Numbered from the stretch's first letter, positions 1-9,121 are shown. The stretch is 64,000 nucleotides of DNA from Prorocentrum cordatum (GCA_963575745.1 CAUYUJ010015718.1:205498-269497); one strand, 5' to 3'. The notes: generated by a model from the sequence alone, not told the origin. A program made the numbers and translations.

Positions 1-15
1 GGGGAAACGGAACGT

Positions 16-1000
16 GTGGTGTGCTTTGCACTGCCGCCTGGATCGGCGTCAGTGCTGCGATCCCTCCCCGGATTCGAGTACCGCGATGAGTTGAAGCACT
101 GCTTGCAGTGCCACAAACCAGGTACCGGCGACAGGGATGCACCCAGAGCTTCCTCACTGAAGCTCAGAGAGACCACGAGAGGTTTTGGTTTCAGACCCAC
201 GTCGTGCGACGAGGAGTTCGAGACAAGTTGTGGCCTTCTCACGGCGCAACATGTCGATTCTATCAATATGGCCGGCACTGGCGGCGCCGTCGACAAGGGC
301 GTCAAGCGCGTTGAGGGCAATTTTGGTAAATGTAAACTCAACAAATTTACATATACCAATTGTGATGTGAGGTGCACCAGGGGTGGGGGCGGCAACGTTG
401 CGCTGGAGCCAGACGAATGCATCAAACAGCTCCGTCCTATACAACATCTTGGACTTACGGGCGCAGGCGCCGACGCCAAGGCGTCAAATATGCTTGCTCA
501 CGTGTTTGTCAGCGTCAGAGGCGCGTTGACATGCGCATTAATCACGCATGTGTGGTTGATGGTATATGTTGTTCCTCTACTGCGTGCCCAAGAACCGACC
601 GACATGCAGGTGCAACGACTGAGCGCGATTACGTGGAAGTGGCAGGCATGCCCTAAGAAGGAATATCATCTGTCGATCGATGATCCCAACGGGCGAAGTT
701 GACCTGCACAGCGACTGCGGCTATCGACGCCTGAGTGGAGATGCCGATGTCGAGGTCACAGTCTATGGAACTCGCGGGGCAAACCTGCTACGGCGTGGAA
801 GCGGGCCAACTTGTGCGCCTATCGTCCATTTGATCGATGCGCGCTGCAAGTCTCGCCGCTTCAGGTCCGCTCAAACTACTCAGTAGAAACACTAGCAGCA
901 GCCCACAACTTGGAGGACTGCCATCCAACTTTCGTCACTGTGCACGATCTGCACGCAGGGCCACCGACGCCCGCTCATTTGAAGGATCTACTGGAGATGG
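16..1000 (+). pseudogene. Ty1/copia-type reverse transcriptase-RNase H, 5' part, frameshifted
   Basis: This is the RT and early RNase H region of a copia-like polyprotein, cut off by the window edge. The frame from position 16 reads through an RT segment (GTGDRDAPRASSLKL, then GFGFRPTS), a degenerate motif C (QHVDSINM, where family members have VDD), FGKCKLN, and the connection region (IKQLRPIQH, QEPTDMQVQRL). The RNase H start follows in a shifted frame near 690 (VDLHSDCGYRRLSGDAD), and a second shift near 860 leads to ETLAAAHNLEDC. The Asp-to-Ser change and at least two frameshifts mark it as dead. The 3' half lies at 7403-7675, beyond a microsatellite and element A. The family call rests on motif order; the exact clade is uncertain. 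Confidence 0.72.
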
Positions 1001-1025
1001 GCATACATATATATATATATATATG

Positions 1026-1061
<36 letters not shown>

Positions 1062-1062
1062 A
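1000..1062. repeat. TA/CA dinucleotide microsatellite at the insertion site of element A
   Basis: This is an alternating TA tract with a central CA tract. It interrupts the copia RNase H just after LKDLLEMG. A matching TA/CA tract resumes at 7371 after element A, so it appears to be the insertion target. Confidence 0.9.
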
Positions 1063-1137
1063 AAGCAGTGCCAGCACGTGTTTCTTCTGAAGTTTGATAG
1101 AACGGTGCGATCCCTTCTTTGTTCTGTAGCTGTGTGG
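1063..1137 (+). repeat. Element A split direct repeat A1
   Basis: 75 bp starting AAGCAGTGCCAGC and ending TGTAGCTGTGTGG. The same sequence with two substitutions is at 7059-7133 (A2). Confidence 0.88.
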
Positions 1138-1153
1138 GCTCAGCAGCAACTTT

Positions 1154-1597
1154 ATGTCTTCTTGGTGGCCTGCTCTCACCACAGCAGGCTCCTGTCAGAG
1201 AGAGGCCCTTGAGGCCTCATTCTATTGCTTTGGCTGGACTGCTAGCCTGAACGGAGCATACACCTCAGAGGGTATCTTAGTTGCTGTCATTCTCGCGCTC
1301 GGTGCGGCGTTGCTCTTCATATCAGGGTGCTGCTGCGGAGTGGTGACCACCGCTTTCTTCCAGATCATCTGGCTTCAGCTGCCTGGATTTTTCGAGAAGA
1401 GGACTGCCCGTCGTGCTGCTCACGAGGCGGCGCCAGCGCTGACATCTGCCCCAGCTCAACCTGTGCGTGGGCCGCATCAGGTTCTGAAGCCAGTCAAGCA
1501 TCATGGAGCGGGGCACGAGAGTGTTCGTGAAGTACGCGGGTCATCCCATATGGCACGAAAGACTTTTACTGGAGAAGGTGGGCGATTCGGCGACTGA
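1154..1597 (+). CDS. ORF0: small predicted membrane protein of element A
   Basis: A 147-aa ORF starting at an ATG 17 bp after A1. Residues about 40-70 form a strongly hydrophobic stretch (ILVAVILALGAALLFISG, then CCCGVV) that looks like one transmembrane helix with a Cys triplet at its end. The tail is basic and Pro/Ala-rich. It overlaps the start of gag (1503) by 95 bp, with gag in the +1 frame. Element B has an ORF in the same place, frame and overlap relation (33497-33877), also hydrophobic and Cys-bearing but not alignable by eye. I do not recognise a family. Chance openness in GC-rich DNA is the alternative, but the conserved position argues against it. Confidence 0.55.
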   Translation: MSSWWPALTTAGSCQREALEASFYCFGWTASLNGAYTSEGILVAVILALGAALLFISGCCCGVVTTAFFQIIWLQLPGFFEKRTARRAAHEAAPALTSAPAQPVRGPHQVLKPVKHHGAGHESVREVRGSSHMARKTFTGEGGRFGD

Positions 1598-2615
1598 CTG
1601 GATCATCGCCACTCCCGACAGCGATGTGTATATGGAGGACTTCAGCCGCCACAACGAGGACATCGAGGGCTTCCGTCTGTCCGACCGTCGTGGTGGAGGT
1701 CCCCACGGCATTGACCCGCAGGATGTCTATCGGTTCCGCCAGGAGCCAGAGGGAGCCCACCTGCAGGGCCTTCGAGAGGAGGCCAGGCTTTTGGCTCGAT
1801 CCGAGGCTGCTCGCGGTGGAGGTGCTCCCGCAGGCAATGCCGATCTATGGTATGCTATCGAGGAGGCGCCAGGCATTCACACGGGCAGCGTCGTCCGCCT
1901 CACTGAGGAGGCAGTCATCAGCGGCGATAGGGCGATCCACTTGTATGTTCATGACGGCGTGGAGAAAAGAGTTTTCTGCGTCAGATGCCCAGCTGCTGAG
2001 CTGGCCGATGTAAAGAAGAAGTTCCGCATCGAGACGGCCGACGACGGCGACGCGCGGACCCTGCCCATCAAGAGTGTGGCAGGTCAGCGCAAGCGGGACT
2101 TCAGCGATGCGGTCGAGAAGATGGAGCTCGTGAGTTTCTCGGACTGGGAGACGCACATCCCTGGCCCGAGGACGACACGCTGGTGCCTGGACTTCCTACG
2201 ACGGAGGAACGGGCCGCTGGCGCACCACGAGTGGTGGAAGTCCACCGCCAAGCTGAACAGCGACGACTACGGTGTCTCGTTCCACGAGGCTGTGCTGCGT
2301 GCCGTGCAGACAGGCGCGGAGTACGATCAGCTCGACCTGGTCAACTTGGCATCGATGGAGCATTTGCTGCGCTCCGCCCAGCTGATCGAGTACTATCATC
2401 GCGAACGTACCCGTCAGGAGGGTTCAGCCAGTTCCAAGACGGGAGTGGACTTGGAGGAGCAGACGGTCATGCTGGGAGTCCACCAGAGCCAGGGCAACCT
2501 GATGATCGCTCCCGATCTGATCACGTACACGTCGAAGGAGCTCGAGCGGCAGAGTGCTATTGACAAGCAATCCCGCAAGGCGCGTGAGGAGCGCGCCTTG
2601 CGGAGGCGGGGATGA
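1503..2615 (+). CDS. gag: gag-like protein of element A
   Basis: A 370-aa protein by position the structural (gag) ORF of the YR element. The start MERGTRVFVKYAG is chosen because VKYAG..IWHERLLL aligns with LKYAE..LYHERVLL in the element B gag, both just after the initiator region. No zinc knuckle is visible. The second half is rich in charged residues (RKRDFSDAVEKMELVSFSDW, then EHLLRSAQLIEYYHRERTRQ) and ends in a basic tail. Its TGA lies inside a run of three ATGs: the pol ATG at 2612 overlaps it as ATGA. This suggests that pol is made by termination-reinitiation. Confidence 0.75.
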   Translation: MERGTRVFVKYAGHPIWHERLLLEKVGDSATDWIIATPDSDVYMEDFSRHNEDIEGFRLSDRRGGGPHGIDPQDVYRFRQEPEGAHLQGLREEARLLARSEAARGGGAPAGNADLWYAIEEAPGIHTGSVVRLTEEAVISGDRAIHLYVHDGVEKRVFCVRCPAAELADVKKKFRIETADDGDARTLPIKSVAGQRKRDFSDAVEKMELVSFSDWETHIPGPRTTRWCLDFLRRRNGPLAHHEWWKSTAKLNSDDYGVSFHEAVLRAVQTGAEYDQLDLVNLASMEHLLRSAQLIEYYHRERTRQEGSASSKTGVDLEEQTVMLGVHQSQGNLMIAPDLITYTSKELERQSAIDKQSRKAREERALRRRG

Positions 2616-4856
2616 TGATGAGCGTTGGCCAGGCTTTCCCTCGCGCCTGGCCGGCTTCACGGGAGGGGGGCCGCGTCATTTCAGCCAGTGACGCGGCAGT
2701 GAAGGAGGCTGACTCTGCTCTTGGGCCTTCGCAGCTTCGAGGGTGCCGAGCTGTCCAGCGACGCTTCAGGAGAAGGGAGCACGTCGGTGAGAAGGTTGCT
2801 GCCCTGGGTCGCGCACTCGCGGAGCTCGAGCGAGGTGATGGCCTTCCTGAGCCGGCTGAGGGCCACGCCTCGCTTCTTTCGCCTGTTGAGCATACATTTT
2901 TAACCTCTCGGGTGCGGCGCATGGGCCGTCCACCCGAGGGGCTTGACCCTCGGGGAGCCTTCACTGAGCTCCAGGGGGTCGAAGATTACGCTGGGATTCC
3001 GTGCCACCTGGCTCCTCTAGATGTGGACACGCTGTCCCTCCCACAGTCTGGTTTCCAGCCGCGGCCCCTGGGCGACCTTTTGGGGGTCCGCGGCGCTGAG
3101 TTCATCAAGAGGATTTCATATGATATAGTTTTGCCTAAGGAGCTGCAGCAAAGGAATCGTGAGGAAGCTGGTCTAGTTAGGCCGTACAGCGACCCACGTC
3201 TGCGTTCTAAAAGGGTGTACAAGTCTCTCGTGGCTCGCCTTCAGGCCGCGGGACTCGTCGAGTTCAGTTTAACGGATGGAGTCCGAACGGGGATCTTTGC
3301 GGTTTGGAAGTCGGACGGGGTGAAGCAACGCCTCATCCTGGACGCTCGGATTTCCAATTGCAGTTTTGAGGTCCCCGAGTCACCAGACCTCCCCACGGCT
3401 AACGCTTTCTCGAGGTTGAGACTCCAAGGGGAAAGTCTGTTGCACACGTTTTCCTCGGATTTGAAGGATGCTTTTTACACTATGGAACTCCCCGACCCCC
3501 TTAGGAGGTATTTCACCATGGAGCCCCTCAGTCCCAAGGACTTACAGATCTCGGAGGTGTCTGGAGTCCCAGTGGATCCTGCTACTCTTGTTTACCCGCG
3601 GTTCAGAGCTGTACCTATGGGGTGGTCGCACGCTGTCAATGTATGCCAGTATGTCGTCACTTCGTTGATCCAGGAGGCGATCCCAGATAAGCACCATTTC
3701 CTGATCACGGATCGGGAGGTCATTCCGAAGTTGGAGGAGGGGGCGGTTATACCTTACGTGGACAACATCATTACTGTACGTACCCAGGAGGAAAAGGGGA
3801 GGTCCATCCAAACAAAAATCAACAACATCATGGAGGAGAGGGGTCTCATCGTTCATGATAAGAGGTTTGATCCAGAGGTTCTCGAGGCCTTGGGTTGGGA
3901 ATTCCGTCGAGATGATAGGTGTATTGTGCCGAAGGGGCGCCGCGTATGGCGTCTATGGCTTGCACTTTTTCACGCATTGGAGCGCCGCCAGGGGACTGGA
4001 CGTCAGCTTTCTCGGCTTGTCGGACACTTTGTCTCCATGGCGCTGGTGAAAAGAGAAACCCTTTGTTGCCTCAACGCGGTCTACGCTTTCATGGCTAAGC
4101 ACCCTGAGGACTCTGCTCCGTTCTGGCCGTCGGTCGTTAGGGAGCTCCGCTGGATCCAGTCTTTGTTGCCCCTCCTCGTCCATGATCTGGCCAAGCCGTT
4201 CAGTTCCAGGGTCCTGGCGTGTGACGCCTCGATGTGGGGAAAAGGAGTTGCTCACAAGTCCCTCTCCGTGGGGACGATTCGGGACCTCTCGCAGTACTCG
4301 GAGCGCTGGCGTTATCACGGGACCTCGGGATCTGCCAGGACGGGGGCGCTGGAGGAGGCTCTCGGCGGGGCGCTGCCTTCAGGTGAGTTCTTGGAGCTGA
4401 GCTTCGCCGACGAGGGCCTCGTGCCCAACTTGCCGATCTCTGGGGAAGGCGAAAGTCGTGGGCTCTTGGGAGGCTCTTGGAGGATCCTACATCGTAAGAA
4501 ATGGGACCGCCGAGAACACATCACCGCCCTGGAGTGCCGCACATTGGTTTGGTGTATTCGTCATCTGACAAAATCTATATCGAACAGGTCTCACAGATTC
4601 TTGATCATCAGTGACAGCATGGTCTCTATTTTAGCTTTGCTCAAGGGCCGCACCTCGGCTCCAGGCCTCGTGCGACCTGTCCGGCAATTTTGTGCAGTGG
4701 CCCTCAGAGCTGATGTTACGGCGGATCTCCGGTGGGTCGTCTCCGAACTCAACCCAGGCGATCCTCCCTCGAGGAACAGGTCGGAGCTCGAGTCCTGGTC
4801 CAACACCCTCGACGCCCTCGCCGCCGCGTGGCAGCGTTCGCGAGATGGCAAGGACC
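2612..4856 (+). CDS. pol: Reverse transcriptase-RNase H of element A
   Basis: It begins with three tandem Met codons overlapping the gag stop. The RT palm is clear: motif A SSDLKDAFYTMELP (about residues 281-294, Asp283 and Asp286), motif B VPMGWSHAVN (335-344), motif C PYVDNIITV (381-389). Motif C has YVDN where most RTs have YxDD, so the second catalytic Asp is Asn. The DIRS-type RNase H follows, with ACDASMWGKG, ECRTLVW, IISDSMV and SELNPGDPPSRN supplying the acidic residues. The reading frame has no stop and continues to 6814, past the YR that is encoded in the +1 frame from 4845, into the methyltransferase-like domain. The true C-terminus of RT-RNase H is therefore uncertain. Confidence 0.88.
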
Positions 4857-6047
4857 CACGTGCTCGAGAGCCCGATCCTGGTGCGGGACCCTCCCACATC
4901 CGCCGCGCGGCGCCGCCGTCCAGCGCGGAAGCGCCCGGCCGCCGCGCAGCCCAGCAGGACGGCCATCGAGACCAGCAAGTCGCATCCCGACGCGGAGGAG
5001 CGCAAGAAGGCCAGGCGCTCCCTGCACGCCCTCGAGAGGAGGAGTCTCCAGGCCGTGGGCCGGTCCTTCCTCGAGCAGGGGAGTGTCTCTCGGACAGTGC
5101 AGCAGCAGTACAAGGCAGCGCTCGACCGGTTCGTGAAGGATCAGAGTATCAGGGACCTCCACGCACTGGCCCGCACACCGAAGGTGCTGGACCAGAAGCT
5201 GAAGTGCCACCTCGACGACCTTTACTTCGAGGGGGAGCTGAGTGGCGTAGCGAACACTCTAGTGGCGGCTATCCGGTGGAAGTTCCCGCAGTTTGGTCGC
5301 CAGGGGGGCCAGTCCTTGCCCGAGACTGCCCGAGCGCTGGTGGGCTTCAGCAAGCTCTCTCCGGCGGCCTCTCGGCTGCCGATCCCAGCGACGGTGGTCT
5401 TCGGCCTGGCAATGGTGCTGTGCTCGCTGGGCTTCCCCCTCGCCGCCTTCGGGAGCCTCCTGGCCTTCCACCTCTACCTCAGGCCGTCGGAGTTGATGCG
5501 CATGAAGTGGAGGCATTGGTCCCCGCCGTGCGGGGCAGGCCGAGGAGGGACCGACGGGTGGTGTCTGACGTTGCACCCCCGGGAGGACGGCGTCCAGTCG
5601 AAGGCAGAGGAGTTCGACGAGAACATATCGATCGACGCAGACGGCCATCTCAGTTTCCTCAATCAGGTGATGTCGGAAATGCATGCCAAGGCGAAGCGGG
5701 AGGCCCGCCTCGACGAGCTGGTGGTGGGCGACCTCGGCGGCCGCTCATTCCTCATGGTCTTCAAGATGGCGGGCGAGCGGCTGGGTCTGCCCAAGCCGCC
5801 AGTGGCGCACCAGCTGCGCCACGCAGGACCCAGCTACGACCTGGCCCAGCGGATCCGCCGCCTGGCCGAGGTCAAAGCTCGTGGCCGCTGGTCGGCGGAC
5901 TCTTCCGTCAGGCGCTACGGCAAGCAGAACCGCATCAACGAGCAGATCGCCGCGCTGCCTGTCGCGGCGCGGGGCTTCTGCGACGACGCCTGGAAGAAAA
6001 TCGGAGATGTCCTCTTGAAGCGTTCGAATCCCTTAGAGCTGCCGTGA
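4845..6047 (+). CDS. Tyrosine recombinase of element A
   Basis: 400 aa from the ATG at 4845, in the +1 frame relative to pol. It would integrate the circular DNA form. A basic N-terminus precedes a SAM-like core-binding domain (about 60-170). The catalytic domain has Arg213 in YLRPSELMRMKW, the box II His322-x-x-Arg325-His326 in AHQLRHAGPSYD, Trp349 in RGRWSADS, and the nucleophile Tyr358 in VRRYGK. All expected residues are present, so the enzyme looks active. The track is open further upstream through a GTG codon at 4692, but 4845 is the first ATG after the RNase H end. The overlying pol frame stays open throughout, which is unusual. Confidence 0.87.
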   Translation: MARTHVLESPILVRDPPTSAARRRRPARKRPAAAQPSRTAIETSKSHPDAEERKKARRSLHALERRSLQAVGRSFLEQGSVSRTVQQQYKAALDRFVKDQSIRDLHALARTPKVLDQKLKCHLDDLYFEGELSGVANTLVAAIRWKFPQFGRQGGQSLPETARALVGFSKLSPAASRLPIPATVVFGLAMVLCSLGFPLAAFGSLLAFHLYLRPSELMRMKWRHWSPPCGAGRGGTDGWCLTLHPREDGVQSKAEEFDENISIDADGHLSFLNQVMSEMHAKAKREARLDELVVGDLGGRSFLMVFKMAGERLGLPKPPVAHQLRHAGPSYDLAQRIRRLAEVKARGRWSADSSVRRYGKQNRINEQIAALPVAARGFCDDAWKKIGDVLLKRSNPLELP

Positions 6048-6056
6048 GTGCTGGGC

Positions 6057-6814
6057 AACGTCGTCTACCTCGAGTGGCAGTGGAGTTTTTCTCAGGCTCA
6101 GGCAAGTGGTCTTCAGCAATGCGTAAGAGAGGATACGTGACGATTGAAGTTGATGTGATTCATGGGCCCCAAAGTGACGCCACGAATCCACACCTCGTCA
6201 AGTTGTTTTTCCAGCTCCTCAACTCAGGGGCGATCTGGGCCGTGCACCTTGGTACGCCTTGCTGTACTTTTTCTCGTGCCCGGGGCCGTGGTGACGGCCC
6301 AGGGGCTCTGCGCAGCTCAGACCGCCCCCGGGGGCTTGACGGCCTTCTATCGGCAGCCGACAGTGACAAAGTGAAGGTTGGCAACCAGCTTGCCGACCTC
6401 TCAGCTCGAGTTTTTGAGCGTTGTCGCCTCCGACGTGTCCCATGCTCGTTGGAGAATCCGCACACTTCTATCTTGTGGTACCTTCCTCAATTTGTGAAGC
6501 TGATCGCACGTGAGGATGTGCGCTCAGAGTACACAGACTTTTGCATGGACGGTAAGCCATGGAGGAAGAGAACACGTTTGATGACCACACACGTTGATTT
6601 ATCTCGTGTGGTTCGCCAGTGCACATCAGTTAATGGGATATGCTGCCGCACTCACCGAGCCCATCAAACCCTGGAAGGCAAGAATGAGAAGGGGATTTTT
6701 TGGATTAAAATCGCGGAGCCCTATCCCTGGAGGTTGTGTTCCCGAATGTCAGCAGCTGTCGATGCCAGCAATGGTTCGTTGTTTACCAAGAATATGTCTA
6801 AGTTGCTGGTATGA
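6057..6814 (+). CDS. DNA methyltransferase-like domain of element A
   Basis: Encoded in the pol frame, resuming just after the YR stop. It has a SAM-binding-like start VAVEFFSGSGKWSSAM, a Pro-Cys motif HLGTPCCTFSRAR (C5-methyltransferase motif IV style), SLENPHTSILW (motif VI style ENP), DFCMDGKPWRKRTRLM, and AEPYPWRLC near the end. There is no ATG close to its start, so it may be a pol fusion reached by readthrough or frameshifting. Known families with PC and ENV/ENP motifs are cytosine-C5 methyltransferases; activity here is inference. Similar motif sets occur at 29775-30400 (minus strand) and 61782-63013. Confidence 0.68.
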
Positions 6815-6850
6815 CCCTCCCACCCTACCCAGAGTACCAGATTGCATTAT

Positions 6851-7058
6851 GCTCTTGAGTATTGCATACGGCTCGCCTGTCTGTTCGATTTCTTGCTGGG
6901 CGAGCGCCCAGAAATACGACCAGGTGCAAAACGTTCTGATTCGAGCGATCGTGGTGAAAACAGTACAGAGACAGGCATTCCTCTACGTCGTCTTCTGAGG
7001 CTGTCGCCACTCCGCGGTATTCGGGGGGTCGGGGGAGTTCCCAAACCTAGGAGAAGAT
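6851..7058 (+). repeat. Element A split direct repeat B1
   Basis: About 208 bp, from GCTCTTGAGTATTGC to GGAGAAGAT. It repeats at 7165-7373 with an offset of 314 bp and only a few substitutions. Confidence 0.88.
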
Positions 7059-7133
7059 AAGCAGTGCCAGCGCGTGTTTCTTCTGAAGTTTGATAGAACG
7101 GTGCGATCCCTTCTTCGTTCTGTAGCTGTGTGG
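7059..7133 (+). repeat. Element A split direct repeat A2
   Basis: Copy of A1 (1063-1137), offset 5996 bp. It directly abuts B1, giving the B1-A2 junction expected to template circle closure. A 31-bp spacer starting CCCGCC separates it from B2. Confidence 0.88.
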
Positions 7134-7164
7134 CCCGCCCGCCACTCCCTTTCTCTAGCAGAGC

Positions 7165-7373
7165 GCTCTTGAGTATTGCATACGGCTCGCCTGTCTGTTC
7201 GATTTCCTGCTGGGCGAGCGCCCAGAAATACGACCAGGTGCAAAACGTTCTGATTCGAGCGATCGTGGTGACAACAGTACAGAGACAGGCATTCCTCTAC
7301 GTCGTCTTCTGAGGCTGTCGCCACTCCGCGGTATTCGGGGGGTCGGGGGAGTTCCCAAACCTAGGAGAAGATA
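7165..7373 (+). repeat. Element A split direct repeat B2, right end of the element
   Basis: Copy of B1. Its last bases merge into the TA tract at 7371, so the exact end is ambiguous by a few bases. Confidence 0.86.
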
Positions 7374-7402
7374 TATATATATATATATACACATATATAT
7401 TT
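7371..7402. repeat. TA/CA microsatellite, right flank of element A
   Basis: Continuation of the tract seen at 1000-1062, now on the far side of the inserted element. Confidence 0.85.
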
Positions 7403-7675
7403 GCTGAAGATGTCTTCAAGTCCTTGGCAAGCAAAGACCTGAATAATCCGATTGCGCGTGCGCTTTTAGGACGCATCAGTTGGATGCGACAGATGATGGA
7501 GCGAGGTATCGTGCATTGTACCCAGTGGTGTGACGCTCGCGACATGACTGCGCACGGTCACACAAAAGGGGGCATTGACAGAGATTTGATCTTACAGGTC
7601 ATGGGAGGAGCGCAATCCTTCAAACGTGACCTAAAACGTCATACTCCGTACCGTGCTGGCCAGAACGTCGCCTGA
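7403..7675 (+). pseudogene. Ty1/copia-type RNase H, 3' end
   Basis: The frame reads AEDVFKSLASKDLNNP, LLGRISWMRQMMERGIVH, then WCDARDMTAHGHTKGG and a short tail ending at TGA 7673-7675. This is the C-terminal part of a copia RNase H, where the last motif is normally ADxLTKG; here it is AHGHTKG. It continues the protein interrupted near position 1000. Element A and the microsatellite lie between the two parts. Confidence 0.72.
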
Positions 7676-8347
7676 GGCCGCCTGAGGGGTACTCGCTTGC
7701 ACGGCGATCTGTTCGCAAGGCAACTTGCGTGCAAGGGCACTTGCGTGCGGGTTCGCCTTCCTTACGAACCTGCCTTTTTGTTGTCTTTTGTACACGTGGG
7801 GTTTGCTGAGTAGCGGGCGGCGGAGTCGCGCTTGGCCCCCCCCCCCCCCCCTCCGATTCGGAAGGGAACTGGGGCAAAGGCGAGAGATAGCGAGCGTTTG
7901 TCCGCGGCCGTTTGTGTTCAAGCGGCCGGCCGCCAGGATATGACCGTGCCCCATCGCGAGGCGCGCTACTTGCCATCGAGACCGATAACATCTCCGGTTG
8001 AAATGGCCCGTCGCTCCCGCGACGATCCCCTACTCCTGGGACTATCGTCACTACGGTGCAACAGAGTTGGATATGGGCTTCGCCTCAGGCGAAACTGCTG
8101 GTTGGGCCTCCAAACCCCGTTCAAACTTCTCTGAGGCCTGCTTGGAGCCATCTTGAGGCCATGTTGGACGCTCCAACAGATCGCGGTCCCTCCAGTCCAG
8201 GTCCAGGGGAAGGGTTAAGACTCCCTCCCCGCTCGCAAGCCGTCTCGTTCACTCCCACCCGTCCTCCCGACACATACGTAGCACCCGAATCTGGCCCGAT
8301 CCTCAGCATATTCCGCAGTCGTCTTTGCATGGGCAGTTACTGGGGGC
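7676..8347. other. No gene seen; probable 3' region of the old copia element
   Basis: The stretch follows the copia stop. It contains small CTTGCGTGC-type direct repeats near 7695-7750 and a C homopolymer at about 7841-7852. ORFs here have shadow-like composition on both strands. A decayed LTR is possible but no second copy is in the window. Confidence 0.5.
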
Positions 8348-8526
8348 CAATCCGCCGCCGCCGCCGCCGCCGCAACCGCTGCCAAATCGCCGCCGCCGCA
8401 GCCGATGCCGCCGCAGCCGCCGCCGCCGCCGCCGCCGCCCGCCGCCGCCGCTGCCGCCGCCGCCGCCCCCGCTGCCAAATCGTCGCAGCCGCAGCCGCTG
8501 CCGCCGCAGCCGCTGCCGCCACCGCT

Positions 8527-8557
<31 letters not shown>

Positions 8558-8612
8558 CCACCGCCGCAGCCGCCGCAGTCGTTGCCCCCGCCGCAGCCGC
8601 CGCCGCCGCCGC
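8348..8612. repeat. Imperfect CCG/GCC trinucleotide tract
   Basis: About 265 bp of GCC units mixed with GCA and GCT. It opens all six frames and yields poly-Pro, poly-Ala and poly-Arg ORFs that I do not regard as genes. Confidence 0.9.
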
Positions 8613-9121
8613 CACGTGTACTCTGTCTCGTTTTCTGATTGGGATGGTGGCTCGCTGCGCATGCTCCGATTTTGGAGGCAACATGTGTTTTGCATTGTGT
8701 TCTTAGAAGGGATGGTGGGGGAAGGGCTCGCATGGTCTCTGGTTGGTCCCAGTGGCCTGGGGGAAAAGGGGTGTGTATTAATAGGGAGCAGTGATAAACC
8801 CCTCCCTGAAGGGGAAGAGGGGTATTTGGAAGAGGAAAGGAAACCATCGTAGGACTACCTGCGCCCAGAGGATTGGTGGGATTATATCCTATCCTCCTCC
8901 TCGTCCTTCTCCCTCATTCTTTCCTCCTCCCTCATCGTTCCCTTCCCCATCCCCCCTCCTCCCCAGCCCCTCCTCCCCCTCCTCCCTCCTCGCTCTTCCT
9001 TTTTCTTCTCCTCCTCTCTACCTTCCTCCTTTCTCCTCCCTCTTGTCCTTCCCCTCGCCCGCAATTTAAAGCAATGCAATATACTGCACATGCAATGCAA
9101 GTCGCTGCACATCCAACAAGA
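8613..9121. other. Low-complexity stretch with a polypyrimidine module
   Basis: 8613-8884 shows nothing recognisable. 8885-9060 is almost pure C/T on this strand and ends in GCCCGCAATTT followed by an AATGCAAT-rich tail. The same module (polypyrimidine, then CTCGCCCGCAATTT, then AATGCAA repeats) returns at 10938-11165, which suggests a local duplication. Confidence 0.7.

Larger units (their letters stand above)
1063..7373 (+). mobile_element. Element A: tyrosine-recombinase retrotransposon (DIRS/PAT/Ngaro-like) with methyltransferase-like domain
   Basis: This 6.3-kb element is bounded by split direct repeats in the order A1 (1063-1137), genes, B1 (6851-7058), A2 (7059-7133), B2 (7165-7373). 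That is the layout known for PAT/Ngaro-type YR retrotransposons, which use the B1-A2 junction to close a circle before recombinase-mediated integration. Genes in order are ORF0, gag, RT-RNase H, YR and a methyltransferase-like domain, all open. A1 and A2 differ at two positions, so the insertion is fairly young. There is no integrase and no LTR pair. It sits in a TA microsatellite inside an older copia RNase H. Confidence 0.85.

Noticed and set aside
4850-6050. Pol-frame polypeptide over the recombinase of element A
   Set aside because: Arg/Pro/Gly shadow composition; not annotated as protein, though the openness itself is reported as a finding.
8325-8852. Pro/Arg/Ala-rich ORFs on both strands
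   Set aside because: CCG tract translated in six frames.
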